A stretch of DNA of 30,654 nt from Pseudaeromonas sp041911695 (GCA_041911695.1 JAYROM010000114.1:1-30654); one strand, 5' to 3'. Counted from the first letter of the stretch, positions 21,452 to 29,692 are shown. The notes: generated from the sequence alone by a model not told the origin. Numbers and translations: made by a program.

Positions 21452-24217
21452 ATGCCCGCGTTGACCCGATTCCACAAACTTCGCCTGGCCACCCGCGCCA
21501 GTCTCCTGTTTGCCGGCGGCCTGGCCCTGATGGTCGGCGTTTGTCTGTTCGCGTTTAGCCTGTTTTTTCTCAAAAGCGTCCACCGTATCGAACTCGATCA
21601 CTTGGCCGTTGGCAGCCATCAGGCCAATGAGGCGATCGCCCTGCGTCAGCAACAACTGGCCGCCCGCAGCGTGGACTGGGGATGGTGGGATGAGACCTGG
21701 ACCCTGCTGCAAAAGGGTGATCCCGGCTTTGCCGAGCGCAACCTGAATGTCGAGTCAATGCATGCCAACGGCGTCAATCTCATGCTGTTTATTCGCCGGG
21801 ATGGCAGCCTGGCCGACAGCGCCCTGCTCGACCGTCAACAGACACATCTACAGCCGTTTACCGATGACCTGTGGCGGGCACTGCACCACCCGCATCGACT
21901 CGGCCAGCAGCTGGCGGCGTTGCAGGCGAACCCGGACCAGCGACGCCAGCCGTTATCCGGCCTCATCAGCCTGGAAAACACCCCCTGGTTGGTGGTGGTG
22001 ACCCCGGTCCTGAAAAGTGATCTGCATGGCCCGATTGCCGGCTGGATGTTGTGGGGATTGCGACTGGCCAGTTTTTTCCCCAGCCAATATGCCCAAATTC
22101 TGAGTGCCGACACCTTTCTGCGCCCCAGCACAGAGTCCCCGGCCAACCGCCCCGGTTACCAGCCACTCAGCAGCCATTTTGAGCAGATCGAGCTATGGAG
22201 TGATGGCCGCAGCATCAGTGCATTCAGCGAGCTGAAGGATATCAATGGATCACACATTGCACGGATTGAGGTCAACGCCCCCCGTCAGCTCTACGACACG
22301 GCCAAGCTGACACTGGGATTGCTGACGGTGATCTCGCTGGCCTGCGGGATCCTGCTGTGCTGGGGCTTCCTGCGTCTGTTCCAGCGCTATATTGCCGCCC
22401 GCTTCAACACCCTGGAGCAGGGGTTGCTGGCGCTGGCACGCGGTAACTGGGACATCCATCTGCCGGTCGAGGGGCATGACGAAATTACACTGGCCAGCCG
22501 GGTCATCAACCAGTTGGTGACCTCGCGCCGAACCTCACGTCTCGAACTCGGCGATATCGAGCAGAAATTTTTCGCCCTGTATGAAAACAGCCCGCTTGGC
22601 ATCCTGATGGTCGACCAAGGGGTGCTGATGAATATGAACAACCAGGCGCGACAACTGCTGCACTATGACGGCCCCGCCGTACCGGTCGGCACCAGCCTGG
22701 ATAAGCTGTTCCCACCCGCCAGTCCGCTAGAGCCATTTGCCCCCAACCGGTTCTGGAAACTGGTCGCCCTCGGCCAGCGGCTGATCGAGTGGGAGTTGCT
22801 GACCCTGCAGGGGCGTCGCCTGCCATGCGAAATTCACCTGATCCCGTTGGCGCATACCGGAGGCAGCAGTTGGTTATTGTCGCTGCGCGATCTCACCGCC
22901 CAGCGGGATACCGAATTACAGATCCACCAATTGAGCCACTACGACAGCCTGACCGGGCTGTTCAACCGCACCCAGCTGCTGAGCCGGTTACAGCATGACC
23001 TGGACCAACGGCAGCCAGAGCAGGCGCCCTTTGCCCTGCTGCATATCGACCTGGTGCAGTTCAAGGCGATCAACGACACCTTTGGCCATGATGCCGGCGA
23101 CCGGGTACTGCGTGAACTGGGCCACCGGTTGTCGTCCGCCGCGCCGCGCCAGGTCCTGGCCCGTATCGGCGCCGATGAGTTTGTGCTCTATATCCCGCAG
23201 ATGACCACGCGGCACCAGGCGCGACATATTGCCCGTGAGCTGCACGCCCTGCTGGCGCGACCGCTCCACTTTGGCAATGCCGAACTGGAGTTACGCATCT
23301 GTATTGGGGTGGTGATGGGTAGTAGCCATTTCACCCTCGCCGACGATGTCTTACGCTGTGCCGACTATGCCCTCAACATCGCCAAGCGTCAGCGGCAGGG
23401 CACTATCCTGTTTACCCAGCGGCTATATCAGGTGGCGATGGAGGAGATGATCATCAAGCGCGATCTGCCGCAGGCGATCCGTCAGGATCATCTGATGACC
23501 TGGTTCCAACCGATCGTCGATGCCGACCAGGATCAGGTCACCAGCCTTGAAGCGCTAGTGCGCTGGCAGCATCCCGAGCTGGGCTTTATCCCGCCGGGCC
23601 GGTTTGTTCCAATCGCCGAAGCGGACCATCTGGTGCTGGAGCTGGGCGAGAAGGTGCTGCAGATGGCCTGTCGGGCCGGGGTCTCCCTCAACCAGTGTCG
23701 CACCAACCGGGGTCTGCCCCCGCTGCTGATTCATGTCAATCTGTCGGCGCGTCACTTCGGCAGCCCGACCCTGATCCCGCTACTGGAAGAGACCCTGCGC
23801 CAGACCGGAATGCCCGCCAGCCAGCTCGCCCTGGAGATCACTGAAACCACGCTGCTTGAATCACCGCGTGAGGCGATCCGCCGTATGCACACCATCCGCC
23901 AGATGGGCATTCATCTGGCACTGGATGATTTCGGTACCGGCTATTCGGCGTTGAATACGCTGAGCGACTACCCGATTGACGTGGTCAAACTGGATCGCAG
24001 CTTTATGCTGCGCCTGACCGCTGGCCCCCAAGGCGAATTGCTGGTGCGCGCCATCATCAATATGGCGCGCGATCTCGGCATGGAGGTCATCGCCGAAGGG
24101 GTGGAAACCGAGGCGCAGCGCGACAAACTGCTGGCACTCGGCATCCGTGAGATCCAGGGCTGGCTCTACTATCGGCCGATGTCGATAGAAGCCCTGCGCG
24201 AGATGAATGCCTGCTGA
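21452..24217 (+). CDS. CHASE4-HAMP-PAS-GGDEF-EAL sensor protein, GGDEF degenerate
   Basis: The 921-aa inner-membrane c-di-GMP protein has TM1 at about 15-40 and a periplasmic CHASE4 domain with the signature DWGWWDETW (75-83). TM2 (about 285-310), HAMP (about 310-360) and a PAS-like segment (about 365-490, ENSPLGILMVDQGVLMNMN) follow. The GGDEF domain (about 495-650) contains DSLTGLFNR and FKAINDTFGHDAGDRVL. Its signature loop is GADEF (573-577), with Ala for the second Gly, which predicts weak or no cyclase activity. The EAL domain (about 660-915) is intact: EALVRW (700-705), ETTLLES, DDFGTGYSALN, KLDRSF and AEGVET. The likely net activity is phosphodiesterase, with the GGDEF possibly a GTP-sensing regulator. 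The ATG has only a modest site (GAGAATAAG). Confidence 0.94.
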   Translation: MPALTRFHKLRLATRASLLFAGGLALMVGVCLFAFSLFFLKSVHRIELDHLAVGSHQANEAIALRQQQLAARSVDWGWWDETWTLLQKGDPGFAERNLNVESMHANGVNLMLFIRRDGSLADSALLDRQQTHLQPFTDDLWRALHHPHRLGQQLAALQANPDQRRQPLSGLISLENTPWLVVVTPVLKSDLHGPIAGWMLWGLRLASFFPSQYAQILSADTFLRPSTESPANRPGYQPLSSHFEQIELWSDGRSISAFSELKDINGSHIARIEVNAPRQLYDTAKLTLGLLTVISLACGILLCWGFLRLFQRYIAARFNTLEQGLLALARGNWDIHLPVEGHDEITLASRVINQLVTSRRTSRLELGDIEQKFFALYENSPLGILMVDQGVLMNMNNQARQLLHYDGPAVPVGTSLDKLFPPASPLEPFAPNRFWKLVALGQRLIEWELLTLQGRRLPCEIHLIPLAHTGGSSWLLSLRDLTAQRDTELQIHQLSHYDSLTGLFNRTQLLSRLQHDLDQRQPEQAPFALLHIDLVQFKAINDTFGHDAGDRVLRELGHRLSSAAPRQVLARIGADEFVLYIPQMTTRHQARHIARELHALLARPLHFGNAELELRICIGVVMGSSHFTLADDVLRCADYALNIAKRQRQGTILFTQRLYQVAMEEMIIKRDLPQAIRQDHLMTWFQPIVDADQDQVTSLEALVRWQHPELGFIPPGRFVPIAEADHLVLELGEKVLQMACRAGVSLNQCRTNRGLPPLLIHVNLSARHFGSPTLIPLLEETLRQTGMPASQLALEITETTLLESPREAIRRMHTIRQMGIHLALDDFGTGYSALNTLSDYPIDVVKLDRSFMLRLTAGPQGELLVRAIINMARDLGMEVIAEGVETEAQRDKLLALGIREIQGWLYYRPMSIEALREMNAC

Positions 24218-24251
24218 ACCGCGCAAGTCCATCCCCGCACGCCACCCTTTG

Positions 24252-24313
24252 TACATACCGTTACAAACGGTCACGCTTGACCGACAGATCGTCTCTGCCC
24301 ACCCCGTTATGCT
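24252..24313 (+). promoter_or_regulatory. RstA-box-like site and promoter of the Asr-like gene
   Basis: TACATACCGTTACA (24252-24265) matches the E. coli RstA box TACATNTNGTTACA at all but one specified position. Two overlapping palindromes follow: ACCGTT / AACGGT (24257-24262 / 24266-24271) and CGGTCA / TGACCG (24268-24273 / 24278-24283). A good -10, TATGCT, lies at 24308-24313, without a -35 at proper spacing, as expected for an activator-dependent promoter. E. coli asr is itself an RstA target, so site and gene agree. Confidence 0.55.
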
Positions 24314-24380
24314 CTCTCTCAAGGCACTGAGGCAAACAACGACCCGGCGCTGAACTTAATCACCCTCAAGGAGTACGATC

Positions 24381-24608
24381 ATGAACAAGCTGATGACCCT
24401 GACCACTGCCGCCCTGTTTGCCCTGGCTTCTGGCGCTGCCATGGCTGATACCACTTCCGCTGCTGCTGCAACCGACACCACCGCTGCGGCTGCACCGGCT
24501 GCTGCACCGGCCAAGGCCACTGTTGCCAAGAAGCATCACGTGAAGAAGGTTGCCCACAAGAAGGTTCACCACAAGGTGAAGAAGGCTGCCGCCAAGACCA
24601 CTGCCTAA
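24381..24608 (+). CDS. Small secreted Ala/Lys/His-rich protein, Asr (acid-shock) like
   Basis: The 75-aa protein has a Sec signal peptide ending AMA (cleavage near residue 22). The Ala/Thr/Pro-rich mature N-terminus leads into a very basic C-terminal part with repeated KKHH, AHKK, HHKVKK motifs. This composition and order resemble enterobacterial Asr, a periplasmic protein induced by acid and low phosphate that is rich in Ala, Lys, His and Gln. The ribosome site AAGGAG is strong, and a strong terminator follows, so it is a single-gene unit with high expression potential. Low complexity prevents a firm homology claim. The RstA-like site upstream supports the Asr reading. A histone-like or generic low-complexity secreted peptide is the alternative. 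Confidence 0.75.
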   Translation: MNKLMTLTTAALFALASGAAMADTTSAAAATDTTAAAAPAAAPAKATVAKKHHVKKVAHKKVHHKVKKAAAKTTA

Positions 24609-24618
24609 GTGACGTCTG

Positions 24619-24656
24619 ACCGGTGCATCCACGACTGATGCACCGGTTTTGTTTTT
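24619..24656 (+). terminator. Intrinsic terminator of the Asr-like gene
   Basis: ACCGGTGCATC / GATGCACCGGT is a perfect 11-bp stem with a 7-nt loop, followed by TTTGTTTTT. This is a textbook rho-independent terminator. Confidence 0.95.
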
Positions 24657-24743
24657 CTTGCTGCACCGCTCGCCTTGCTGATCGGCCTATACCCCGCAGA
24701 CCCGCATCCTCTGGTATGTGTTGATGTTAGCGGTTGCAGCAAG
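24657..24743. repeat. 14-bp inverted repeat enclosing 58 bp, unknown
   Basis: CTTGCTGCACCGCT (24657-24670) is the reverse complement of AGCGGTTGCAGCAAG (24729-24743) except for one extra T. Inside, ATACC and GGTAT can form a nested stem. No open frame here is credible. The rest of the gap to 24872 shows nothing I can name. It could be a MITE-like remnant or a structured RNA. Confidence 0.45.
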
Positions 24744-24872
24744 TTTCAACGCGCCCTGCGCTGACCTCGCCCTGGCTTCGCCACCCCACACCACCGCTAT
24801 ACGACCTGACATAACCCCTACTGGCTGCCACCGCCTTTCCGGCCTCTCGCTCACTCCGTACGCGACAGCAAT

Positions 24873-24899
24873 AAAAACGCCGCAGGGTGACCTACGGCG
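24873..24899 (-). terminator. Intrinsic terminator of the EF-hand gene
   Basis: On the minus strand CGCCGTAGG pairs with CCTGCGGCG (one G-U pair, TCAC loop) and is followed by TTTTTATT. It lies about 40 bp after the stop of the EF-hand gene. Confidence 0.9.
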
Positions 24900-24939
24900 A
24901 AACTGAACATGCAATACGACGCGCGCTGCCTGCTGGCGA

Positions 24940-25536
24940 TCAGTTGGTGGTCGGTGCTGCGCCGCTGGCCTTCATCTTGTCATGCATGGCGCGCATACCG
25001 GCACGCAACTCATTGCGATCCAGTTGGCCATCGTGGTTGTTATCCAGGCTGGCAAAATCCGGGGTGGCAGCAGCCATCCGCGCTTGGCGCGCCTGGCGCA
25101 GCTCGATCAGCTTCTGGTACTCCTCTGCACTCAGGGTGCCATTGTGGTCGGCATCGGCCTGGGCAAACAGGCTATCATGCATCGGGGCATCGCCATCGCG
25201 GCCGTCGCGCATGCCCTTGCCATGTCGCCCCTTGCCCATGCGATCCATGCGATCGGCACGCAACTCATCCGGGCTGATAAAGCCATCACCGTTCTTGTCC
25301 AGGTTGGCAAACTGCGGACGGTGCTTGGCCATCATTTCATCACGCAAGCGCTGGAACTCGGCGAACTCCTGGCTATCGAGTTTGCCATCATGATTGGCAT
25401 CCGCCTGCGCAAACAGGGTAGCCATCGGCGATTGCGGTGCCGGTGCCGGCGCGGGTGTCGGCTTGGCATCCGCAGCCCATGCGGCGGATGTGGCCAGAAC
25501 AGTTGCCACCAGGGCCGGGATCGTCAGGTTTTTCAT
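24940..25536 (-). CDS. Periplasmic protein with four EF-hand calcium-binding loops
   Basis: The 198-aa protein has a Sec signal peptide ending AWA (residues 1-21), a short Ala/Pro linker, then two pairs of EF-hands. The loops are DANHDGKLDSQE, DKNGDGFISPDE, DADHNGTLSAEE and DNNHDGQLDRNE. All four keep the acidic residues at positions 1, 3, 5 and 12 or close equivalents, so calcium binding is likely. A basic Met/Lys/Arg/Gly-rich linker joins the pairs. Similar secreted EF-hand proteins occur in many proteobacteria and may act as periplasmic calcium buffers or sensors; no defined role is known. It is a single-gene unit with its own terminator. Its promoter region (25537-25650) shows no clear hexamers. 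Confidence 0.92.
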   Translation of the reverse strand: MKNLTIPALVATVLATSAAWAADAKPTPAPAPAPQSPMATLFAQADANHDGKLDSQEFAEFQRLRDEMMAKHRPQFANLDKNGDGFISPDELRADRMDRMGKGRHGKGMRDGRDGDAPMHDSLFAQADADHNGTLSAEEYQKLIELRQARQARMAAATPDFASLDNNHDGQLDRNELRAGMRAMHDKMKASGAAPTTN

Positions 25537-25651
25537 GATTCAGTACTCCTCTGCTGTGTACCCCTCTTACTCTAGGTAAGGGATGTCGCAGAACTGTGTC
25601 ATCGGCAGAGGAATGTGTGACAAATCCTGTCAAAGCTGGTGCAACCGCTGC

Positions 25652-25671
25652 CCCGCGTCACATATCGCGGG
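25652..25671 (-). terminator. Hairpin after the virJ-type gene, weak
   Basis: The stem CCCGCG / CGCGGG with an 8-nt loop lies about 10 bp after the stop. There is no U-tract. Confidence 0.35.
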
Positions 25672-25680
25672 CCGCGCCGG

Positions 25681-26382
25681 TTAACGGGACAGCGGGATGT
25701 GACGATGCAGCAGGGTCACCATCCACGGATAATCATCCTCAAAATGGTGGCCGCCAGGCAGGGCGATATTGGTCACGTTGCGCTGGGTCAGTAACGGGCA
25801 GAGCACATCCGGATCATCATCCTCCTGACCATAGAAGCAGAACAGCGGGATATCGCTGATACGCTCGGTTTCCGGCTGGGTGGCGTAGCCCTGGTACTTG
25901 TTGCTGCTGACCCAGTCGCTGACATGAATCTCAAAGTCCGACTCGGTTGACGGTGACAGCATCACCCCGGCCAGCAACCGCGCACGCTCTGCAGCCGGCA
26001 GGCGGTTGATGATAAACGGCACAATCTCTGCACCGAACGAGAAGCCAATCAGCACCCAGGTACGGTTTGGCCAACGCTGGCGATAGTGATCAAGCAGATC
26101 GAGCAGATCCGCCGTCACCTGCTCCGGGGTCTTCTTATGCCAGAAATAGGTCAGGGTGCTCCAGCCAATCACCGGCCAGCCTGCGGCGGCCAACCGCGTC
26201 GAGACCCCTTTATCCAATGCCGCCCAACCGCCGTCGCCGGTCATAAACACCACCAGCGGTAACTCAGCCCGGGTATTGGTCGACGGCACGGGCACCACCC
26301 CCAGATCACGCGGTGAACTCCCCGCTGCAAGGGCGAGCGGCAGACAACAGGCCAGCAAACAGGCTAACAAGAAATGCGGCAT
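25681..26382 (-). CDS. virJ: VirJ/AcvB-type periplasmic hydrolase, probable aminoacyl-phosphatidylglycerol hydrolase
   Basis: The 233-aa alpha/beta-hydrolase has a Sec signal peptide (MPHFLLACLLACCLPLALAAG). VirJ-family motifs are FMTGDGGWAALDKGVS, WPVIGWSTLTYFW, the nucleophile elbow GFSFGAEIVPF (Ser in GxSxG), a late Asp region FYGQEDDD and His in PGGHHFEDDY. The frame is open further upstream inside mprF, but the ATG at 26382 has an AGGAGT site and a signal peptide. It starts 8 bp after the mprF stop, clearly one operon. Related pairs are lpiA-acvB in Agrobacterium and the P. aeruginosa mprF with its adjacent hydrolase gene. In these the periplasmic enzyme removes the amino acid added by MprF, so that substrate is inferred here. 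Confidence 0.88.
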   Translation of the reverse strand: MPHFLLACLLACCLPLALAAGSSPRDLGVVPVPSTNTRAELPLVVFMTGDGGWAALDKGVSTRLAAAGWPVIGWSTLTYFWHKKTPEQVTADLLDLLDHYRQRWPNRTWVLIGFSFGAEIVPFIINRLPAAERARLLAGVMLSPSTESDFEIHVSDWVSSNKYQGYATQPETERISDIPLFCFYGQEDDDPDVLCPLLTQRNVTNIALPGGHHFEDDYPWMVTLLHRHIPLSR

Positions 26383-26390
26383 CAAAACTC

Positions 26391-28949
26391 CTATTTCTGC
26401 ACGGTACCCAGGGCGCCACGGCTGATCAAAGCCACCACCTGCGGCAGGATGCGCGGTAGCTGGATCCCGCCAGGGCAGAGCAGATAACGTGGCTGCCAAT
26501 CAGGTTGGTACTTCTCTTTATAACGGCGCAGTCCTTGGAAATTATAGAGCCGATTGCCCCGCTCATAGACCAGGGTGGCCAGCTTGCCCCAGAACGGCGC
26601 CAGCGGATGCAGGGCAAAACCGGACATCGGCGCCATCCCCAGGTTAAAGCGCTGATAGCCTTGCGCCTTGGCCCACAGCAACAATTCGGTGAACAGGTAG
26701 TCCATGATGCCGCTCGGGATCTCGGTACTGTCGTAGCGCATCAGATCCACCGACAGCTCGACCTTGCACTCGCTGACCCACAGGTTGGCAAAGCCGACCA
26801 GCCGCTCCTGGTGATACACCAGCGCCAACGGGCAACTTTGCAGATAGCGGTCCATAAACCAGCCCACCGAGAAGCCCTTTTCGCGCCCCATCTTTTGCTG
26901 CAGCCAGCTATCTGAGATCTGACGCAATGCCGGTAACAACGGCGCGACCTGATCCGGCGCAATGACACTGAAGCGTAGCCCATCGCGCTCGGCCTTGGCA
27001 TGCGACTGACGCAGGTTGCGTAACCGACTACCGACCAAGGTAAAGGCGGCCAGATCGACCATCGCCTCCTCACCAAGCTTGAACGGCATCAACCCCAGGT
27101 CGATCCCGGCCGGCAGCAACTGCGGTGACACCTGGTACAGCACCGGCCATCCATCATTCTCATCGCACAACTCGCGGAACTGCCATAACAGGGCGACAAA
27201 ACGGGACGGATTACCCACCGGATCCCCCATCGCGACCCAACTGCGCCCGGAGACCGCATACATCAGGAATGCATCGCCCTCTGGCGCAAACATCAACGCC
27301 TTATCCCCGAGCAGCGACAAGTGGCCATGGCTATGCGCGGAGTGCGCAACAATCTCCGCCGCACGCGCCAATTCTGCAGCACTCGGCACCAGGTTGCGTA
27401 CCGGGCTCGGCCGTAACAGATAGGCAAAGCCGGCCAGCGCGGCCACCCCGATCACCCCGCCCATGGCGCGTAGACCACGCGAGGCCATGCCATCAGAGGC
27501 AAAGTGCCACCACAGGTCGTGGCTGTAATCAATGTGACGGTAGGAGAACATCAGCACCCAGAATACCCCGAGCAGCACGGCACCACAGGCCAACATCCAG
27601 CCTGGGGTAAACGGCGCATGGATCAAGGAGCCCTTGCGATAGAACAGACTGCGGCAGGGCAACATCGCGAGCTGCAGCAAGCCCAGCAAGGTCGCCTCTT
27701 CCCAGTCCAGCCCCTTGAGCATAGAGAACACCATACCCGCCATCAGCAATGCCTGGGTGATGCGATAGGCAGCGTCATAGCGACGATAGAGGCTACGCGC
27801 CAGCAACAGCAACAAGATGCCGCTGATACTGCCGAGCAGGTGGGACATCTCCAGCAGGGGTAACGGCAGGACGCTGAGCAGACTGTCCAGACGCCACGGG
27901 ATCCCAGGGGTCACGCCAGAGAGCAGCAGCACGGTGCCCGCAGCAAACGCCCCCAGGCTAATCAACGGCGGTAGCAGCTCACGGCCACTGGCCACCCACT
28001 GACCCAATCGTTGTAGATGGTGACGGTGTGATAAGGCCTCGTTGCCCGCAAACAGCAGCAAGGCACAACCAAATGGCAGCACATAGTAGATCAGGCGATA
28101 CAGAATCAGGGCACCCAGCACCTGCGAGGCCGGCATCACCGGCGAGAGCAGCAGGGTCACCACCGATTCAAACACCCCAATCCCACCGGGCACATGGGCA
28201 ATCACCCCGAGCAGGTTGGCGACCACAAAGACGGTCAGCACGTGCCAGTAGGTAATATCCGGATTCCCCATCAACAGGCAGTAGAACACCCCGGCAGCGG
28301 CCATCCAGTCGCCGCAGGCAATCAATAGTTGGCCCAACGCCACCTTGGGGCGTGGCATCGGTAGCGGGAATCCACGCAGGGTCAGCGGTGTCTCGCGCAA
28401 GAAGGGCAACAGCACATAGGCCACCACCAGCAAGATGGCCGCCATACCGGCGATATGTAGCCAAGGCAGCAACAGCGGCGAGATGATGCCTGGCGGCAAC
28501 GACCAGAAGCCCAGCGTCAGCGCCAGCCCACCGACCAGAAACAGGCCGAGAAAGAAGGTGACCGAACAGAAAAACACCACCCCGGCAATCTGGTTGGTGG
28601 TCAACCCGAGCGCCGAATAGCAGCGATAGCGCACCGAGGTACCGGTAACCAGCGCAAAGCCTAGCGTGTTGGAGAAGGTGTAGGCCACAAACGAGGTAAA
28701 GGCGACCCGCGGATAGGGCAAACGGCCGCCGACCTCTCGCACCGCCAGCGCGTCGTAGCCCGTCAGCAACAGATAACTGCCCACCGTCAGCAGGAGAGAC
28801 CAAGACATTTGCGACCACGGGATCGCATGGATCTCGTGGGTGACGTCCCGCCAGTGATACTCATGCACCAGATGGAACAGCAGCAGCAACGCCAATCCCA
28901 GCACCAGCAGACTGACGAGTGCGCCAATCCAGTTACGCCATTGTTTCAT
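26391..28949 (-). CDS. mprF: MprF, phosphatidylglycerol aminoacyltransferase and flippase
   Basis: The 852-aa bifunctional protein has about 14 membrane helices in residues 1-520, including the flippase-type FSNTLGFALVTGTSVRYRCYS, HVPGGIGVFESVVTLLL and LYRLIYYVLPF. A cytoplasmic DUF2156/GNAT-fold synthase follows (about 545-840), with WVAMGDPVGNP, YQVSPQLLPAG, GEEAMVDLAAFTLVG, RNLRQSHAKAERDGL and FNLGMAPMSGF. It transfers Lys or Ala from charged tRNA to phosphatidylglycerol and moves the product outward. This lowers surface negative charge and gives tolerance of cationic peptides and, in some species, acid. Sequence alone does not tell Lys from Ala. The ribosome site is AGGAGT. It is followed 8 bp on by the virJ-type hydrolase gene. 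Confidence 0.95.
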   Translation of the reverse strand: MKQWRNWIGALVSLLVLGLALLLLFHLVHEYHWRDVTHEIHAIPWSQMSWSLLLTVGSYLLLTGYDALAVREVGGRLPYPRVAFTSFVAYTFSNTLGFALVTGTSVRYRCYSALGLTTNQIAGVVFFCSVTFFLGLFLVGGLALTLGFWSLPPGIISPLLLPWLHIAGMAAILLVVAYVLLPFLRETPLTLRGFPLPMPRPKVALGQLLIACGDWMAAAGVFYCLLMGNPDITYWHVLTVFVVANLLGVIAHVPGGIGVFESVVTLLLSPVMPASQVLGALILYRLIYYVLPFGCALLLFAGNEALSHRHHLQRLGQWVASGRELLPPLISLGAFAAGTVLLLSGVTPGIPWRLDSLLSVLPLPLLEMSHLLGSISGILLLLLARSLYRRYDAAYRITQALLMAGMVFSMLKGLDWEEATLLGLLQLAMLPCRSLFYRKGSLIHAPFTPGWMLACGAVLLGVFWVLMFSYRHIDYSHDLWWHFASDGMASRGLRAMGGVIGVAALAGFAYLLRPSPVRNLVPSAAELARAAEIVAHSAHSHGHLSLLGDKALMFAPEGDAFLMYAVSGRSWVAMGDPVGNPSRFVALLWQFRELCDENDGWPVLYQVSPQLLPAGIDLGLMPFKLGEEAMVDLAAFTLVGSRLRNLRQSHAKAERDGLRFSVIAPDQVAPLLPALRQISDSWLQQKMGREKGFSVGWFMDRYLQSCPLALVYHQERLVGFANLWVSECKVELSVDLMRYDSTEIPSGIMDYLFTELLLWAKAQGYQRFNLGMAPMSGFALHPLAPFWGKLATLVYERGNRLYNFQGLRRYKEKYQPDWQPRYLLCPGGIQLPRILPQVVALISRGALGTVQK

Positions 28950-28968
28950 GGTGATATGACTCCTGCGA

Positions 28969-28983
28969 CCGATCAGCGATCGG
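28969..28983. promoter_or_regulatory. Palindrome between the L,D-transpeptidase gene and mprF
   Basis: CCGATC-AGC-GATCGG is a perfect 6-bp inverted repeat 20 bp upstream of the mprF ATG, within the 69-bp gap. It may be an operator or a weak hairpin. No T-run follows on the minus strand. Confidence 0.35.
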
Positions 28984-29018
28984 CACTATCCTGCTGTCTT
29001 GATATGACCAACCATAGA

Positions 29019-29606
29019 TCACGGACGAATTTCGATCGGCGTACCTGGCTCTACCAAGCCCCACAATTCGTCCATATCGTGATCCAGCAGGGCAATACAC
29101 CCATTGGTCCAATTGGAACGTTGCACGCCTTTGTTCGTCACCGTGTTGGGCTGGCCATGAATCATGACCATGCTGCCGGGCTCAACCCCGAGTGCTTGCG
29201 AACGCATCAGATCCTGATCATTAGGATAGGAGATGTGGATGGCCCGATGAAAATTCGAGTTTTCTTTCTTGTAGTCAAGCAGATAACGCCCTTCCGGGGT
29301 TCGCTTGTCGCCAGCCATCACCTTGGGGCCTCGGGGGTTCTCACCCAGCGCGATCCAGAACTGGCGTAATGCCAGGTTGCCCTTGTACACCGTCAGGGTG
29401 TAACGCGACTTGTTGACCACCACCAACAGATCATCCTTGCCCGTCGTCGACGCAGGCGCGGACACCGACGGTGTCGTGTTATGCACGGCTGCGCTAGATG
29501 GATGGTAAGTAGAGGTCGCCGGTGCACGTAGGAATGATGCCTGGGCCTGCGACAGCAGACAGACCAAAGCGATCAGGCAGGACAACAGCCTGAGAACAGC
29601 CTTCAT
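29019..29606 (-). CDS. Secreted L,D-transpeptidase (YkuD domain)
   Basis: The 195-aa protein has a signal peptide (MKAVLRLLSCLIALVCLLSQAQA) and a Ser/Thr/Pro-rich linker. The YkuD catalytic domain (about 70-195) starts LLVVVNKSRYTLTVYKG. GDKRTPEGRYLL, SYPNDQD, the catalytic His region MVMIHGQPN and the catalytic Cys motif TNGCIALLDHDMDEL are present. The usual S-x-G-C-I-R motif is here TNGCIA. The domain pattern is nearer to YafK/ErfK-type enzymes that act on 3-3 crosslinks or the Braun lipoprotein bond; which reaction cannot be fixed. Start choice: the frame runs further up, but the ATG at 29606 has a GAGGG site and directly begins the signal peptide. Confidence 0.92.
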   Translation of the reverse strand: MKAVLRLLSCLIALVCLLSQAQASFLRAPATSTYHPSSAAVHNTTPSVSAPASTTGKDDLLVVVNKSRYTLTVYKGNLALRQFWIALGENPRGPKVMAGDKRTPEGRYLLDYKKENSNFHRAIHISYPNDQDLMRSQALGVEPGSMVMIHGQPNTVTNKGVQRSNWTNGCIALLDHDMDELWGLVEPGTPIEIRP

Positions 29607-29664
29607 TTTTCCCTCGGAAATTCTTGTAGTTTGTCGTGGCGACGCCCCTTGCGACGCGCCAGCC

Positions 29665-29692
29665 ATGATAGGGAATTCGCCACGGCATACAA
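29665..29692 (-). promoter_or_regulatory. Probable sigma-70 promoter of the L,D-transpeptidase gene
   Basis: On the minus strand TTGTAT (29692-29687) and TATCAT (29670-29665) are 16 bp apart, placing the start of transcription near 29658, about 50 bp before the ATG. Confidence 0.5.

Noticed and set aside
24687..24914. Two overlapping 62-75 codon open frames on opposite strands in the gap after the Asr-like gene
   Set aside because: There is no ribosome site and no recognisable domain, and one runs through the terminator of the EF-hand gene.
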